Positions 35,172 to 44,074 of a stretch of 64,000 nucleotides of DNA are shown one piece after another. Origin of the DNA: an unicellular cyanobacterium SU2 (GTDB lineage Bacteria; Cyanobacteriota; Cyanobacteriia; Cyanobacteriales; Microcystaceae); the NCBI GenBank assembly GCA_002110465.1, contig NEED01000082.1, positions 62,001 through 126,000 on the forward strand. The letters are read 5' to 3'. The position numbers were made by a program, and so were the translations under genes. Each line of letters starts with the position of its first letter. Position 1 is the stretch's first letter. The notes beneath the pieces are model-generated. The model saw only the letters and a list, made by a program, of their open reading frames with translations. It searched no databases and had not been told where the DNA came from.

Positions 35172-35387
35172 TTATTTATTATTATATTTGTGCTTCAAAT
35201 ATCTTGCTAAAAAGTAGAGAATTACCAGCCCAATTTGGGATTCTAATAAAACTAAGTAGCCTTTAACTAAATAATTGACAGATAGCATAGAATTCAAGTG
35301 AAAAACTAAGGAACCAAAAACCAGATAGGGAAAAAGACGTAAGATATTCGGCTTAATTTTAAGCTGTTGGTTAGATAGGTTCATCAT
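35172..35387 (-). CDS. Small membrane protein, unknown function
   Basis: This 71-residue protein has two likely transmembrane helices (LFPYLVFGSLVFHL and LVLLESQIGLVILYFLA) and a basic tail KHKYNNK. It is not recognised. It heads the same-strand trio with the TM2 and HhH membrane proteins, which may act together. Confidence 0.5.
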   Translation of the reverse strand: MMNLSNQQLKIKPNILRLFPYLVFGSLVFHLNSMLSVNYLVKGYLVLLESQIGLVILYFLARYLKHKYNNK

Positions 35388-35812
35388 CTAAAGTTACCTA
35401 GGGTATTCTTCTTGTATTTTAGCTTAAAGTATTATTGAAGTTTGCTTGTTGCCGATCTACATTGAAGACAAAGAGAACCTGAGCTTTTTTCTGAGTCCCA
35501 AAAAATAGCTAAAATTACCATTATTTGCTCTATCTATGCTTATTCTACAGTTCATAGCGGTTATAGAAGTAGGTAAGCAAAAATAGAGTTAACGTTGTCG
35601 TCAGTCTTCACAGACAACAAAGCTGGTCATAATTACGGCTAAAACCCTGCTTTTCTACTTTAGGTTGAATTATATCTACCCCATAGATGTTATATGGTCT
35701 AAGGGATACAATGTGTGAGTAGTCGCCTCAAAAAAATGTTGCATCATAAAGATATGAGGGGATAAGAGGTTAATCAAAAAAAATATTCACGCAAAACAGA
35801 TGAGAGAAAACA
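35388..35812. other. Intergenic region before the Ser/Thr kinase gene
   Basis: This 425-nt divergent gap has no ORF of note. I see AT-rich segments and weak inverted repeats (for example ATCTA and TAGAT around 35670-35690) but no clear promoter, RNA gene or terminator. Confidence 0.4.
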
Positions 35813-37306
35813 ATGTTTAAATCTGGGGATATTCTCTTAAAACGGTATCAACTACAAACGCAGTTAGGACAAACCGCTGTTGGACATCAAACGTGGTTGG
35901 CTAATGATTTACAATCACCCATTAAAGATACTTCAACAAATTGGACTAATTTACTTGGCTTGACATGGATCAATTTTTTTACTTCCCTATTTCGTTCTAA
36001 ATCTTATCAAAAAGTAACGGTAAAATTATTAGGGTTTAGTCCCCAAATAGAGTGGGATCAATTTAAACTTTTTGAAAGAGAATCCCACGTTTTGCAAGCC
36101 TTAAATCATCCTCGCATTCCTCGTTATCAAAACTATTTTGAAATTAATCCCGAACAGGGAGATGGAATTTATTGGTTTGCTTTAGTACAAGACTATATTC
36201 CTGGGGTATCTTTACAAGAATTGTTGGATAAAAGAGAACTGTTTTCTGAGCAGAAAATTCGATTTTTTGCTACTGAAATTCTTGAAATTTTAATCTATCT
36301 TCATGGATTAAATCCTCCTGTTTTACATCGTGATATTAAGCCTAGTAATCTTATTTTAGGAGAAGATAATCATATTTATCTTATCGACTTTGGGGCAGTA
36401 CAAGCTAACATTAATGTAACAAAATTAACTTTAACTGTTGTGGGAACCAGTGGTTATACTCCCTTAGAACAATTTTGGGGAAGAGCAGTTCCTGCCTCTG
36501 ATTTATATGCTTTAGGAGCTACTTTAATTCATCTTTTAACAGGAATTTCTCCGGCTGATTTACCGAAAAAACAAGGTCGTTTTCAGTTACAGAATAGAGT
36601 GAAAATAAAACCTTATTTGAGAAAATGGCTAGAAAAATTAACAGAAGCAATAACAGAAAATCGTTACCAGAAGGCAGAACAAGCTTTAACAGAACTTGAT
36701 AAAGTTAACGCGCAACCTGAAACTCTAAAGCCAACAACCTATTTATTCAATAGGATAGAAGAAACTCAGGTTAAATTAACTAAATCGGACACGGAATTAA
36801 AGATTTGCTTGAATTCATCTGGCGTTAAATTTTTTACTCGATTAGTCAAACAAAACAATGTATTTACAGGAAAAATCCTAAGAACTAACACCCTAGTTAA
36901 ATTAGTTCTCGTCATGAGTTGTTTCTTTATTCCTATTTCTTTGGCGATCACCGGAATTATCTTACACAATAAATCAATGATGGTTGGCTCATTTTCAATG
37001 ATGGCAGGACTTTATTTTATATTAATTTTTGGGTTAGTTTTGCTTTATTTCATTAGTTTATTAAAAGGCAAAACCTATTTAGAGATTAAAGACAATACAT
37101 TGACTATACAAGAGAAAATTATCGGCTTTAAATATTATCAAGGACAAGAATCGTCTAAAAATATTGTTGGAGTTTTTATTCACCAACTTTTTAATCAGTA
37201 TGAGGTAAGTATTAATACTAGAAACACAATTTATTTTCTAGGTAATAAGTTAACTAGGGATGAAGCACTTTGGTTAGCGAAGGAAATTCAAGATTGGTTT
37301 GTATAG
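35813..37306 (+). CDS. Membrane-associated serine/threonine protein kinase
   Basis: Residues 10-310 of this 497-residue protein are a Hanks-type kinase domain: catalytic loop LHRDIKPSNLIL, DFG loop LIDFGAVQ, activation-segment GTSGYTPLEQ. The glycine loop is poor (LGQTAVGHQTW), and an insertion (about residues 42-65) precedes the lysine strand KVTVKLLGF. Two transmembrane helices near residues 365-425 and a C-terminal domain that may resemble a PH-like fold follow. The ligand or substrate is unknown. Confidence 0.88.
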   Translation: MFKSGDILLKRYQLQTQLGQTAVGHQTWLANDLQSPIKDTSTNWTNLLGLTWINFFTSLFRSKSYQKVTVKLLGFSPQIEWDQFKLFERESHVLQALNHPRIPRYQNYFEINPEQGDGIYWFALVQDYIPGVSLQELLDKRELFSEQKIRFFATEILEILIYLHGLNPPVLHRDIKPSNLILGEDNHIYLIDFGAVQANINVTKLTLTVVGTSGYTPLEQFWGRAVPASDLYALGATLIHLLTGISPADLPKKQGRFQLQNRVKIKPYLRKWLEKLTEAITENRYQKAEQALTELDKVNAQPETLKPTTYLFNRIEETQVKLTKSDTELKICLNSSGVKFFTRLVKQNNVFTGKILRTNTLVKLVLVMSCFFIPISLAITGIILHNKSMMVGSFSMMAGLYFILIFGLVLLYFISLLKGKTYLEIKDNTLTIQEKIIGFKYYQGQESSKNIVGVFIHQLFNQYEVSINTRNTIYFLGNKLTRDEALWLAKEIQDWFV

Positions 37307-37408
37307 AGATGGATGTTTTGATTAAGCGATCGTCAAACTCCAAAACTTATATATATATGACAACTACTTTTTACTATAAAAATAAGATTGAGGTGTTTTT
37401 TAGGATTT

Positions 37409-37609
37409 TTAATTAAGCATTCTCAGTTGTTGACATTGATTGATTGCTTCATCGAGTAAATCAATAACTTCTTGATTTCCTAATTTTTCTAGTCGGGATT
37501 TAATTTCATAAAGATTGTCAATCAAGTCTACTAAACTCGATAATCTTTCTTCTCTTTGAATAGATAAAATAGTGGATAAAGAATTCATCGATTGACATAG
37601 AGATTGCAT
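37409..37609 (-). CDS. Small helical protein, unknown function
   Basis: From ATG 37609 this is 66 residues (MQSLCQSMNSLSTILS), an amphipathic two-helix protein with regular Leu/Ile spacing (LVDLIDNLYEIKSRLEKL, VIDLLDEAINQCQQL). No family recognised. Its coiled-coil look suggests dimerisation. Confidence 0.5.
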   Translation of the reverse strand: MQSLCQSMNSLSTILSIQREERLSSLVDLIDNLYEIKSRLEKLGNQEVIDLLDEAINQCQQLRMLN

Positions 37610-37960
37610 AAAAAGCCTCGTCAAAAATTTAAATTACGAAAGTGGTGTGCCTATCACTTATAAGTGTTTTAACTGAGTATTACTTATTGTGATTAAATTG
37701 GTCATAATCAAATCTTAACAAATATATTAATTTATGTAAACCTTTTTATGTAAAATCTCTTTTATAAAGCTTTTTGGTGTATGGGAAATGTAATTTAGAC
37801 TCAAATAGCGATCGCTCTCTAGCTCAGGCTTTAAGTAATATCTCCTACGATTCAAAGGAGATTTATTGTAACAATTAATACATTATTGATTAAGAGGGAT
37901 TGATTTTTGTCCACCCAATAAGGTTAAATAAACATATAACTGTATAGGAATAAAATTTCT
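37610..37960. other. Intergenic region
   Basis: This 350-nt AT-rich divergent gap contains a HIP1 site (37808-37815) and a 7-bp hairpin at 37840-37862 (ATCTCCT pairing with AGGAGAT). No RNA gene or promoter is assigned. Confidence 0.4.
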
Positions 37961-38299
37961 ATGAAGCAGACAAATAACCGAGCAAAGGAAATTCAGGAAG
38001 TCACTGGACTTAAGCCCAGGCACTTTGCAGACCTAGTTAGGGCAGCACAATTAATATTTGATCCGACTGGTGGAGTCTCTGGAGTAAAACTCGACGTTGA
38101 CTGGTCTTACTTTGGGATTTCCGATAGTGTTGTCGAAAATTTACAACAAATTGGACGAAAATATCAGTATGCGTCTCCTCATATGGCTATAGATATCATT
38201 TGGGAGCAGTTAATTCCAGAAAGCCGTAGTTGGTTTATCGAAAATAAAGAAAATTTGTGGCAACTTGAGGAAGCGTTTCCCCCTCTTGATGAAGATTAA
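37961..38299 (+). CDS. Conserved hypothetical protein
   Basis: The 112-residue acidic protein starts MKQTNNRAKEIQEVTGLKP and is soluble, with two likely helical regions around SDSVVENLQQIGRKYQ and MAIDIIWEQLIPES. No domain is recognised, and no weight can be put on a function. The intact frame and normal codon use suggest it is real. Confidence 0.55.
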   Translation: MKQTNNRAKEIQEVTGLKPRHFADLVRAAQLIFDPTGGVSGVKLDVDWSYFGISDSVVENLQQIGRKYQYASPHMAIDIIWEQLIPESRSWFIENKENLWQLEEAFPPLDED

Positions 38300-38594
38300 T
38301 GGTTACCGTCTAACACTAAAGCTAATTTGGGGACTTGACTTAGGAACCATTATCTTATGGTTGCAATGGAATTCTGATAAGTGAGTCCCATGTTAAGCTT
38401 TATTAAAGCATAAGATTTCAGAGCTTAAAAACACAAAAACAGCAATTATACAGTATTTTAGAAGAGCATAAATCTATAATATAGCAATTCCCATCCTTGC
38501 GAGCCTTCGTCGTGAATTTAAGAATTTCTTGTCAAACTGCGTCATCTGAATTTAAGAATAAGCTTTATTTTTTGAGCAAAAAATCGAAAAAACT
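38300..38594. other. Intergenic region upstream of the phospholipase D gene
   Basis: The word TGAATTTAAGAAT occurs twice, at 38513-38525 and 38547-38559 (34 nt apart), within 85 nt of the next start codon. This direct repeat could be an operator, but there is no further support. Confidence 0.4.
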
Positions 38595-39866
38595 ATGAAC
38601 ATCTCGATTATAAGTTTGTTATTTTTTGTTTTTTTGGTTCTTTTCAGTTTATACCTACAGGGATATTTTCAGAAACCAAAATATTATAAATTTGAAAATT
38701 TTCCGAAAGTAAACGCTGATCATTTTCGCTTGACAGTTGCCAGTCTTTCTGACTCTTTAATCGTATCAGGAAACATTACTAACTTTTGGGTAGGTGCAAC
38801 TGAAATTTATTCAGCAAGACTGAAAGCGATTGAAATGGCTAAAAGGTTAATTCAAGTCGAAACCTATATTATGACTCCAGGTTCTCGTGCTGATGAGTTT
38901 TCTCAAGCTATCATAGAAAAAGCAAAAAAAGGGGTCAAAGTTCAATTATTGGTAGATAATTATGGAACAAAATCTCTCCCGAATTCTTACTGGAAAAAAC
39001 TTAAAACAGCAGGAGTAGAAGTCCGTAAATTCAATCAATTTGACTGGCGTAATCCCCTGAAAAGTTTAAGACGAAACCATCGAAAATTGTTGATTATTGA
39101 TAATAAAATTGCCTTAATTGGGGGAGCCGGAATTTCTGATCGTTGGGATGGTTGGTCAAAAATTGGAGATCAAGAACCTTGGTTAGATTATGAAGTAGCT
39201 ATACAAGGTAATATAATAGCTAGACTGTCTGGGCTTTTTTGGCAACATTGGATTGATACAGGAGGAATTGTCAATTTTGCTCAAGTTTATGATAAAAAAC
39301 CAGATAATCATTTGACAGAAACTTTAGTCACCGCTAATGATTATCCAACTTATCAAGACTCATCTATTCGCGCGCTTTTTCAAGCATTAATTTTGGGTTC
39401 AACTCAAAGACTTTGGATAGCAAGTCCTTACTTTTTACCAAATGATAATTCTTGCAAAATGTTAGTTGATGCCAAAAATAGAGAGGTTGATGTTAAAGTT
39501 TTAACCATGGGAAAACATTGTGATAAAGGATTTGTTCGACAAGTATCTCGTGAACGTTATGGTGAATTGCTAAGAGGAAAAATAGCAATTCATGAATATC
39601 AGCCAAGTATGGTTCATGCAAAAATTGTCTTAGTCGATGATTGCTGGGTAAGTTTGGGGAGTGCTAATTTCGATCCCCGTAGCTTTTTCTACAATGATGA
39701 GTTAAATATTTCTATTAACGACAATAATCTTATTAAAGAAGTCGAAAAGTTTTTCATTCAAGGGTTTCATAAAAGTGAAAAAATTAGGATCACTGATTGG
39801 GAAAATAGAAGTTTTAGTAATCGATTAAATGGGTCTCTATGGTCATTGTTTTATTGGCAGCTTTAA
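38595..39866 (+). CDS. Phospholipase D-family protein, cardiolipin synthase-like
   Basis: The 423-residue protein has one N-terminal membrane helix (ISIISLLFFVFLVLFSLYL) and two HKD motifs, HRKLLIIDNKIALIGG and VHAKIVLVDDCWVSLGSANFD, which form the two-His active site. Layout resembles bacterial cardiolipin synthases, though with one membrane helix rather than two. It probably works on phospholipids at the membrane. Confidence 0.88.
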   Translation: MNISIISLLFFVFLVLFSLYLQGYFQKPKYYKFENFPKVNADHFRLTVASLSDSLIVSGNITNFWVGATEIYSARLKAIEMAKRLIQVETYIMTPGSRADEFSQAIIEKAKKGVKVQLLVDNYGTKSLPNSYWKKLKTAGVEVRKFNQFDWRNPLKSLRRNHRKLLIIDNKIALIGGAGISDRWDGWSKIGDQEPWLDYEVAIQGNIIARLSGLFWQHWIDTGGIVNFAQVYDKKPDNHLTETLVTANDYPTYQDSSIRALFQALILGSTQRLWIASPYFLPNDNSCKMLVDAKNREVDVKVLTMGKHCDKGFVRQVSRERYGELLRGKIAIHEYQPSMVHAKIVLVDDCWVSLGSANFDPRSFFYNDELNISINDNNLIKEVEKFFIQGFHKSEKIRITDWENRSFSNRLNGSLWSLFYWQL

Positions 39867-40063
39867 CTGAGATGTTGTCTAACTTAAATCAAGATGAATT
39901 GGGATAATTTTAAGGATAGTTATCGAGAAAAGTTAAAGACAACCTTAAAATAGTTGTCTAACGATGCACCATATTATCTAGGGCTGACTAAAATTGAGAT
40001 TGAAAGGTAAATCAAGAAGAAACCACTTCAATAAAAGATAGAAACGATAAACGAATTAATAAC

Positions 40064-42448
40064 ATGGTGCAACTATCCCCCAAAACCGAAGAAACCGCCC
40101 CTCAACTCATAGTAGAGACCGTTACCCTTGACGTACAAGGAATGAAATGTGCCGGATGTGTCAAAGCAGTAGAAAAGCAGTTAAGTCAACAGTCTGGGGT
40201 CATCTCCGCTTGCGTTAACCTGATTACTGAAGTTGCCGTCGTTAAGTATACTTCGGGGGAAGTGCAACCTCAAACCCTAGTAGAAAAACTGACGAATGTT
40301 GGCTTTCCCTCGAATTTGCGAAACTCAGAAGAAATTTCCCTAACCGAAACCCATCTCAATGCCGCCCAACGCAAGAAACAAGAACAGCAAGAATATCGAT
40401 GGCGGTTAATTACAGCAGCTATCTTATTAGTATTTTCAGGACTCGGACACCTACAACATTTGGGCAGTCCCACCATTCCTATTGTTAGTCATCTTTGGTT
40501 TCATGCTGGGTTAGCCACCTTAGCCTTATTAATACCCGGACGAGAAATCATCATCGATGGTTGGAAAGGGTTACGCCACGGGATGGCCAATATGAATACC
40601 TTAGTCGGGCTAGGAACTCTCAGTGCCTATTTTGCCAGTTGTCTTGCCTTATTATTTCCTCAGTTGGGGTGGGAATGTTTTTTTGATGAACCCGTCATGC
40701 TATTAGGGTTTATTCTCTTAGGACGCACCCTAGAAGGAAGGGCAAGAAACCGCGCCTCATCAGCCCTAGAAGCTTTAATTGCCTTGCAACCATCCGTTGC
40801 TCGTTTAATTGGTGATCCTTTCACCGAAGATACGTCTAGTATAGAAATTCCCGTCGAACAAGTACGGGTAGGGGAATGGATACGGGTGCTACCAGGGGAA
40901 AAAATTCCCGTTGATGGGGAAGTTGTCGCCGGGAAAACCCTCATTGATGAATCTTTAGTGACAGGGGAGTCATTACCAGTTGCCAAACAACCAGAAGACG
41001 GCGTGATCGCAGGAACCCTTAACCAGTCAGGAGCGATCGCCATCAAAGCCACCCGTATCGGCAACGATACCACCTTAGCCCAGATTATCGCCTCTGTGGA
41101 AGATGCCCAAACCCGCAAAGCCCCAATTCAACAATTCGCTGATACCGTCGCTGGTTATTTTGCCTATGGAGTAATGGCCATCGCCTTATTGACGTTTCTC
41201 TTTTGGTTAGGAATCGGTACAAACCTCTATCCCCAAGTTTTAGAAACCATTCATCATAGCCATTCCCACGAGGTAGTTCCAATACAGTCGCCCTCATCTC
41301 CTGTTCTCTTAAGTTTAAAATTAGCGATCGCCGTTTTAGTTGTTGCCTGTCCCTGTGCCTTGGGGTTAGCCACTCCAACCGCTATTTTAGTAGGAACCGG
41401 GATCGGGGCTGAACGGGGGTTATTGATAAAAGGGGGAGATGTTTTAGAAAAAGTGCATCAACTCGATGCCATTGTCTTTGATAAGACCGGAACCTTAACC
41501 ATCGGACACCCCACCGTCACCCACTGTATTCCCCTAACGCAGATCAGTCCTCAACGGCTGTTACAACTGGCTGCCACTGTGGAAAGCGGGACAAACCATC
41601 CCCTAGCCATTGCCATTTTAGAAGCCGCTCAACAGCAAGAATTACCCCTACTGAAGGCTGATAATTTTCAAACGGAAGCCGGACTAGGAGTCAGTGCTAC
41701 AGTCGAGGGAAAATCGGTTTTATTAGGAAATGAAGACTGGTTGCAACAACGGGGTATTAGGTTAAACCCAGAACAGGAATTAATCGAAGGATGCAAAACC
41801 TTAGTTTATGTGGTGGTTGACCAAGAGGTTCAAGGAATGATTGCCCTTGAAGATACCCTACGTCCCGATGCCCAAGAAACCATCACCCGCCTTCAAGACC
41901 AAGGACTAGAAGTCATGTTAGTCACAGGCGATCGCCAGAACGTCGCCGAGTCCATCGCCCAACAATTAGGCATTTCTCAAGTATTTGCCCAAGTGCGACC
42001 CTCAGAAAAAGCCCGCATTATTCAATCCCTTCAACAACACAAAGCAGACGTTTCCTCCTTGTCTTCCCCTAACCCTATCTCCCGAAAAGTCGCCATGATT
42101 GGAGATGGCATTAATGATGCGCCCGCCTTAGCCCAAGCAGACTTAGGCATTTCCCTACAGGGGGCTACTGAGGTGGCCTTGGAGACAGCAGATATCGTCT
42201 TGATGGGAACCCGCTTGTTAGGGGTTGTCCAAGCCATTGAGCTTAGTTTAGCCACCTTCAATAAAATCCGTCAAAATCTCTTTTGGGCCTTGGGATATAA
42301 TGTTTTTGCCATTCCCATTGCCGCAGGAATTTTATTACCGACCCTAGGATTCGTTCTCAGTCCAGCGTTAGCGGGGGCGTTAATGGCTTGTAGTTCTATT
42401 ACTGTCGTGACCAATTCCCTATTGTTGCGCCGTCAATTCCCTAGTTAA
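40064..42448 (+). CDS. ctaA: Copper-transporting P1B-type ATPase
   Basis: The 794-residue pump has an N-terminal heavy-metal domain with GMKCAGC (Cys29 and Cys32), the transmembrane CPC motif in VVACPCALGLATP, the phosphorylation site DKTGTLTIG, and the hinge MIGDGINDAPALAQAD. A His-rich loop HHSHSHE near residue 400 may bind copper. In cyanobacteria CtaA imports or delivers copper across the plasma membrane and PacS works at thylakoids; the opening GMKCAGC resembles CtaA more, from memory. The family is certain; the symbol is less so. Confidence 0.9.
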   Translation: MVQLSPKTEETAPQLIVETVTLDVQGMKCAGCVKAVEKQLSQQSGVISACVNLITEVAVVKYTSGEVQPQTLVEKLTNVGFPSNLRNSEEISLTETHLNAAQRKKQEQQEYRWRLITAAILLVFSGLGHLQHLGSPTIPIVSHLWFHAGLATLALLIPGREIIIDGWKGLRHGMANMNTLVGLGTLSAYFASCLALLFPQLGWECFFDEPVMLLGFILLGRTLEGRARNRASSALEALIALQPSVARLIGDPFTEDTSSIEIPVEQVRVGEWIRVLPGEKIPVDGEVVAGKTLIDESLVTGESLPVAKQPEDGVIAGTLNQSGAIAIKATRIGNDTTLAQIIASVEDAQTRKAPIQQFADTVAGYFAYGVMAIALLTFLFWLGIGTNLYPQVLETIHHSHSHEVVPIQSPSSPVLLSLKLAIAVLVVACPCALGLATPTAILVGTGIGAERGLLIKGGDVLEKVHQLDAIVFDKTGTLTIGHPTVTHCIPLTQISPQRLLQLAATVESGTNHPLAIAILEAAQQQELPLLKADNFQTEAGLGVSATVEGKSVLLGNEDWLQQRGIRLNPEQELIEGCKTLVYVVVDQEVQGMIALEDTLRPDAQETITRLQDQGLEVMLVTGDRQNVAESIAQQLGISQVFAQVRPSEKARIIQSLQQHKADVSSLSSPNPISRKVAMIGDGINDAPALAQADLGISLQGATEVALETADIVLMGTRLLGVVQAIELSLATFNKIRQNLFWALGYNVFAIPIAAGILLPTLGFVLSPALAGALMACSSITVVTNSLLLRRQFPS

Positions 42449-42494
42449 CCTTAAGCCAAAACCAAGACGGTGGTGGGTCGGTGAGAGTCTCTAA

Positions 42495-42842
42495 TTAACT
42501 GGTAGCAGAGGCAACTAAATGCCATGGTTGATGTTGACTCACCATCTGCTGAATTTCCTCAAATCGTTGCCGACAATGGTTACTGGTTTGTAAAGGTAAC
42601 TCATCATTGGTTACCACCCAAGTGACAGGAACCTCATTACTTTTTGCTTTAGTGCTATCAATAAGAATTTCGATGGTCACTAACTTTGAAAAAGCCACCT
42701 GACCGGGGATTTCCCGTGCCATAACGTAGTCCGTTGCTTGGTAAACTTGTTCAAATCCACACGATTGCAATATTTTATTAATTATCGTAGGAAGTTGATT
42801 TAAGGGTAGATTAACGAGATAAGAGGAAGTATATCGAGCCAT
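42495..42842 (-). CDS. Conserved hypothetical protein
   Basis: The 115-residue soluble protein begins MARYTSSYLVNLPLNQLP and has an alpha/beta pattern (VTIEILIDSTKA, PVTWVVTNDELPL). No family is recognised. It is divergent from holB with a 53-nt gap. Confidence 0.5.
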   Translation of the reverse strand: MARYTSSYLVNLPLNQLPTIINKILQSCGFEQVYQATDYVMAREIPGQVAFSKLVTIEILIDSTKAKSNEVPVTWVVTNDELPLQTSNHCRQRFEEIQQMVSQHQPWHLVASATS

Positions 42843-42895
42843 AAATTTTAAATTCCTAATTGAGTTCTTGAGTCATTGAAACTGTTGTTATCTTA

Positions 42896-43867
42896 ATGAG
42901 TATCCACCCTTTTCGGCAACTAATTGGACAACCCCAAGCCGTTGAACTGTTACAACAAGCGATCACCAAAAATCGTATTGCTCCAGCCTATTTATTCGCC
43001 GGTCCTGAGGGAGTTGGACGGAGTTTAGGCGCAAAATGTTTCAGTGAAGTTCTCTTATCTTTAAAAATTTCCCCTGAAAAACAAACCTTACTAGAAAAAC
43101 GCATTCGAGAAAGGAATCATCCAGATTTATTGTGGGTTGAACCAACTTATCAACATCAAGGTCAATTAATTACAATTGAAGACGCTAAACAATCAGGAAT
43201 AACTCGTAAAGCTCCTCCCCAAATTCGCATTGAACAAATTAGAGACATTACTCGATTTCTCAATCGTCCTGCTCTAGAAGCGTCTCGTTCTTTAGTCATT
43301 ATTGAAGATGCTCAAACCATGACAGAAGCAGCAGCCAATGGATTATTAAAAACCCTAGAAGAACCTGGACAAGGAACGTTGATTTTATTAGCTCCAAGTA
43401 CCGATAATCTTCTGCCAACCTTGGTCTCTCGCTGTCAAACAATCCCCTTTTATCGTCTCTCCCCTGAAGACTTAAGCAAGGTTTTAGCAGAAAAAAAACA
43501 GCTAGAAATTTTGGAAAATGAAGAGATATTAGCTCTGGCTCAAGGGAGTCCAGGGGCAGCGATCGCCCATTGGGAACAATTACAAACAATTCCTGAAACC
43601 TTAAGACAAAAACTCAAAGAATTCCCGATAAATATTTTAGAAGGCTTAGACTTAGCCCAAGAAATTTCTAAGGACTTAGAGTATCAAGGTCAATTATGGC
43701 TGATCAACTACCTACAGTATTATTATTGGAACAAGTCCCAGAATAAGAATTTATTAGAACTGTTAGAAAAATCCCGTTCCTACCTTTTGAGTTATGTTCA
43801 ACCTCGATTAGTCTGGGAATGTTTATTATTAGAAAGTCTTTGTTTTAGAGACCGTTCGTCAAGTTAA
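42896..43867 (+). CDS. holB: DNA polymerase III clamp-loader subunit delta prime
   Basis: The 323-residue AAA+ protein begins SIHPFRQLIGQPQAVELLQQA and has YLFAGPEGVGRSLGAK, a P-loop with Arg in place of Lys, as commonly seen in this non-ATPase subunit. Further marks are the DAQTMTEAAANGLLKTLEEPG strand-helix and the sensor LVSRCQTIPF. The zinc-module cysteines of E. coli delta prime are not seen, as usual for cyanobacteria. Confidence 0.93.
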   Translation: MSIHPFRQLIGQPQAVELLQQAITKNRIAPAYLFAGPEGVGRSLGAKCFSEVLLSLKISPEKQTLLEKRIRERNHPDLLWVEPTYQHQGQLITIEDAKQSGITRKAPPQIRIEQIRDITRFLNRPALEASRSLVIIEDAQTMTEAAANGLLKTLEEPGQGTLILLAPSTDNLLPTLVSRCQTIPFYRLSPEDLSKVLAEKKQLEILENEEILALAQGSPGAAIAHWEQLQTIPETLRQKLKEFPINILEGLDLAQEISKDLEYQGQLWLINYLQYYYWNKSQNKNLLELLEKSRSYLLSYVQPRLVWECLLLESLCFRDRSSS

Positions 43868-44074
43868 TCTTAAGAAAAGGAAAATTGATAGTTGGGAATA
43901 TCAATCAAATTTGATCTCAGTTACTCTCCCCATCAAGTTAAAATTGAACAAATAGGATTTCAAGCTCCTGACAACTTGAGCAACAAGTAGTTTTTTGACT
44001 CAAACTGGGTACTCTAAACGGGAAGAGGCTAGTTGGCAGCGACCAAGTACGAGACACACCGACAGGATCAACAC

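Noticed and set aside
40660-41118. Antisense ORF of 152 codons within the copper ATPase gene
   Set aside because: It is a shadow of a strongly conserved coding sequence on the other strand, with Ser/Pro-rich composition typical of antisense frames.
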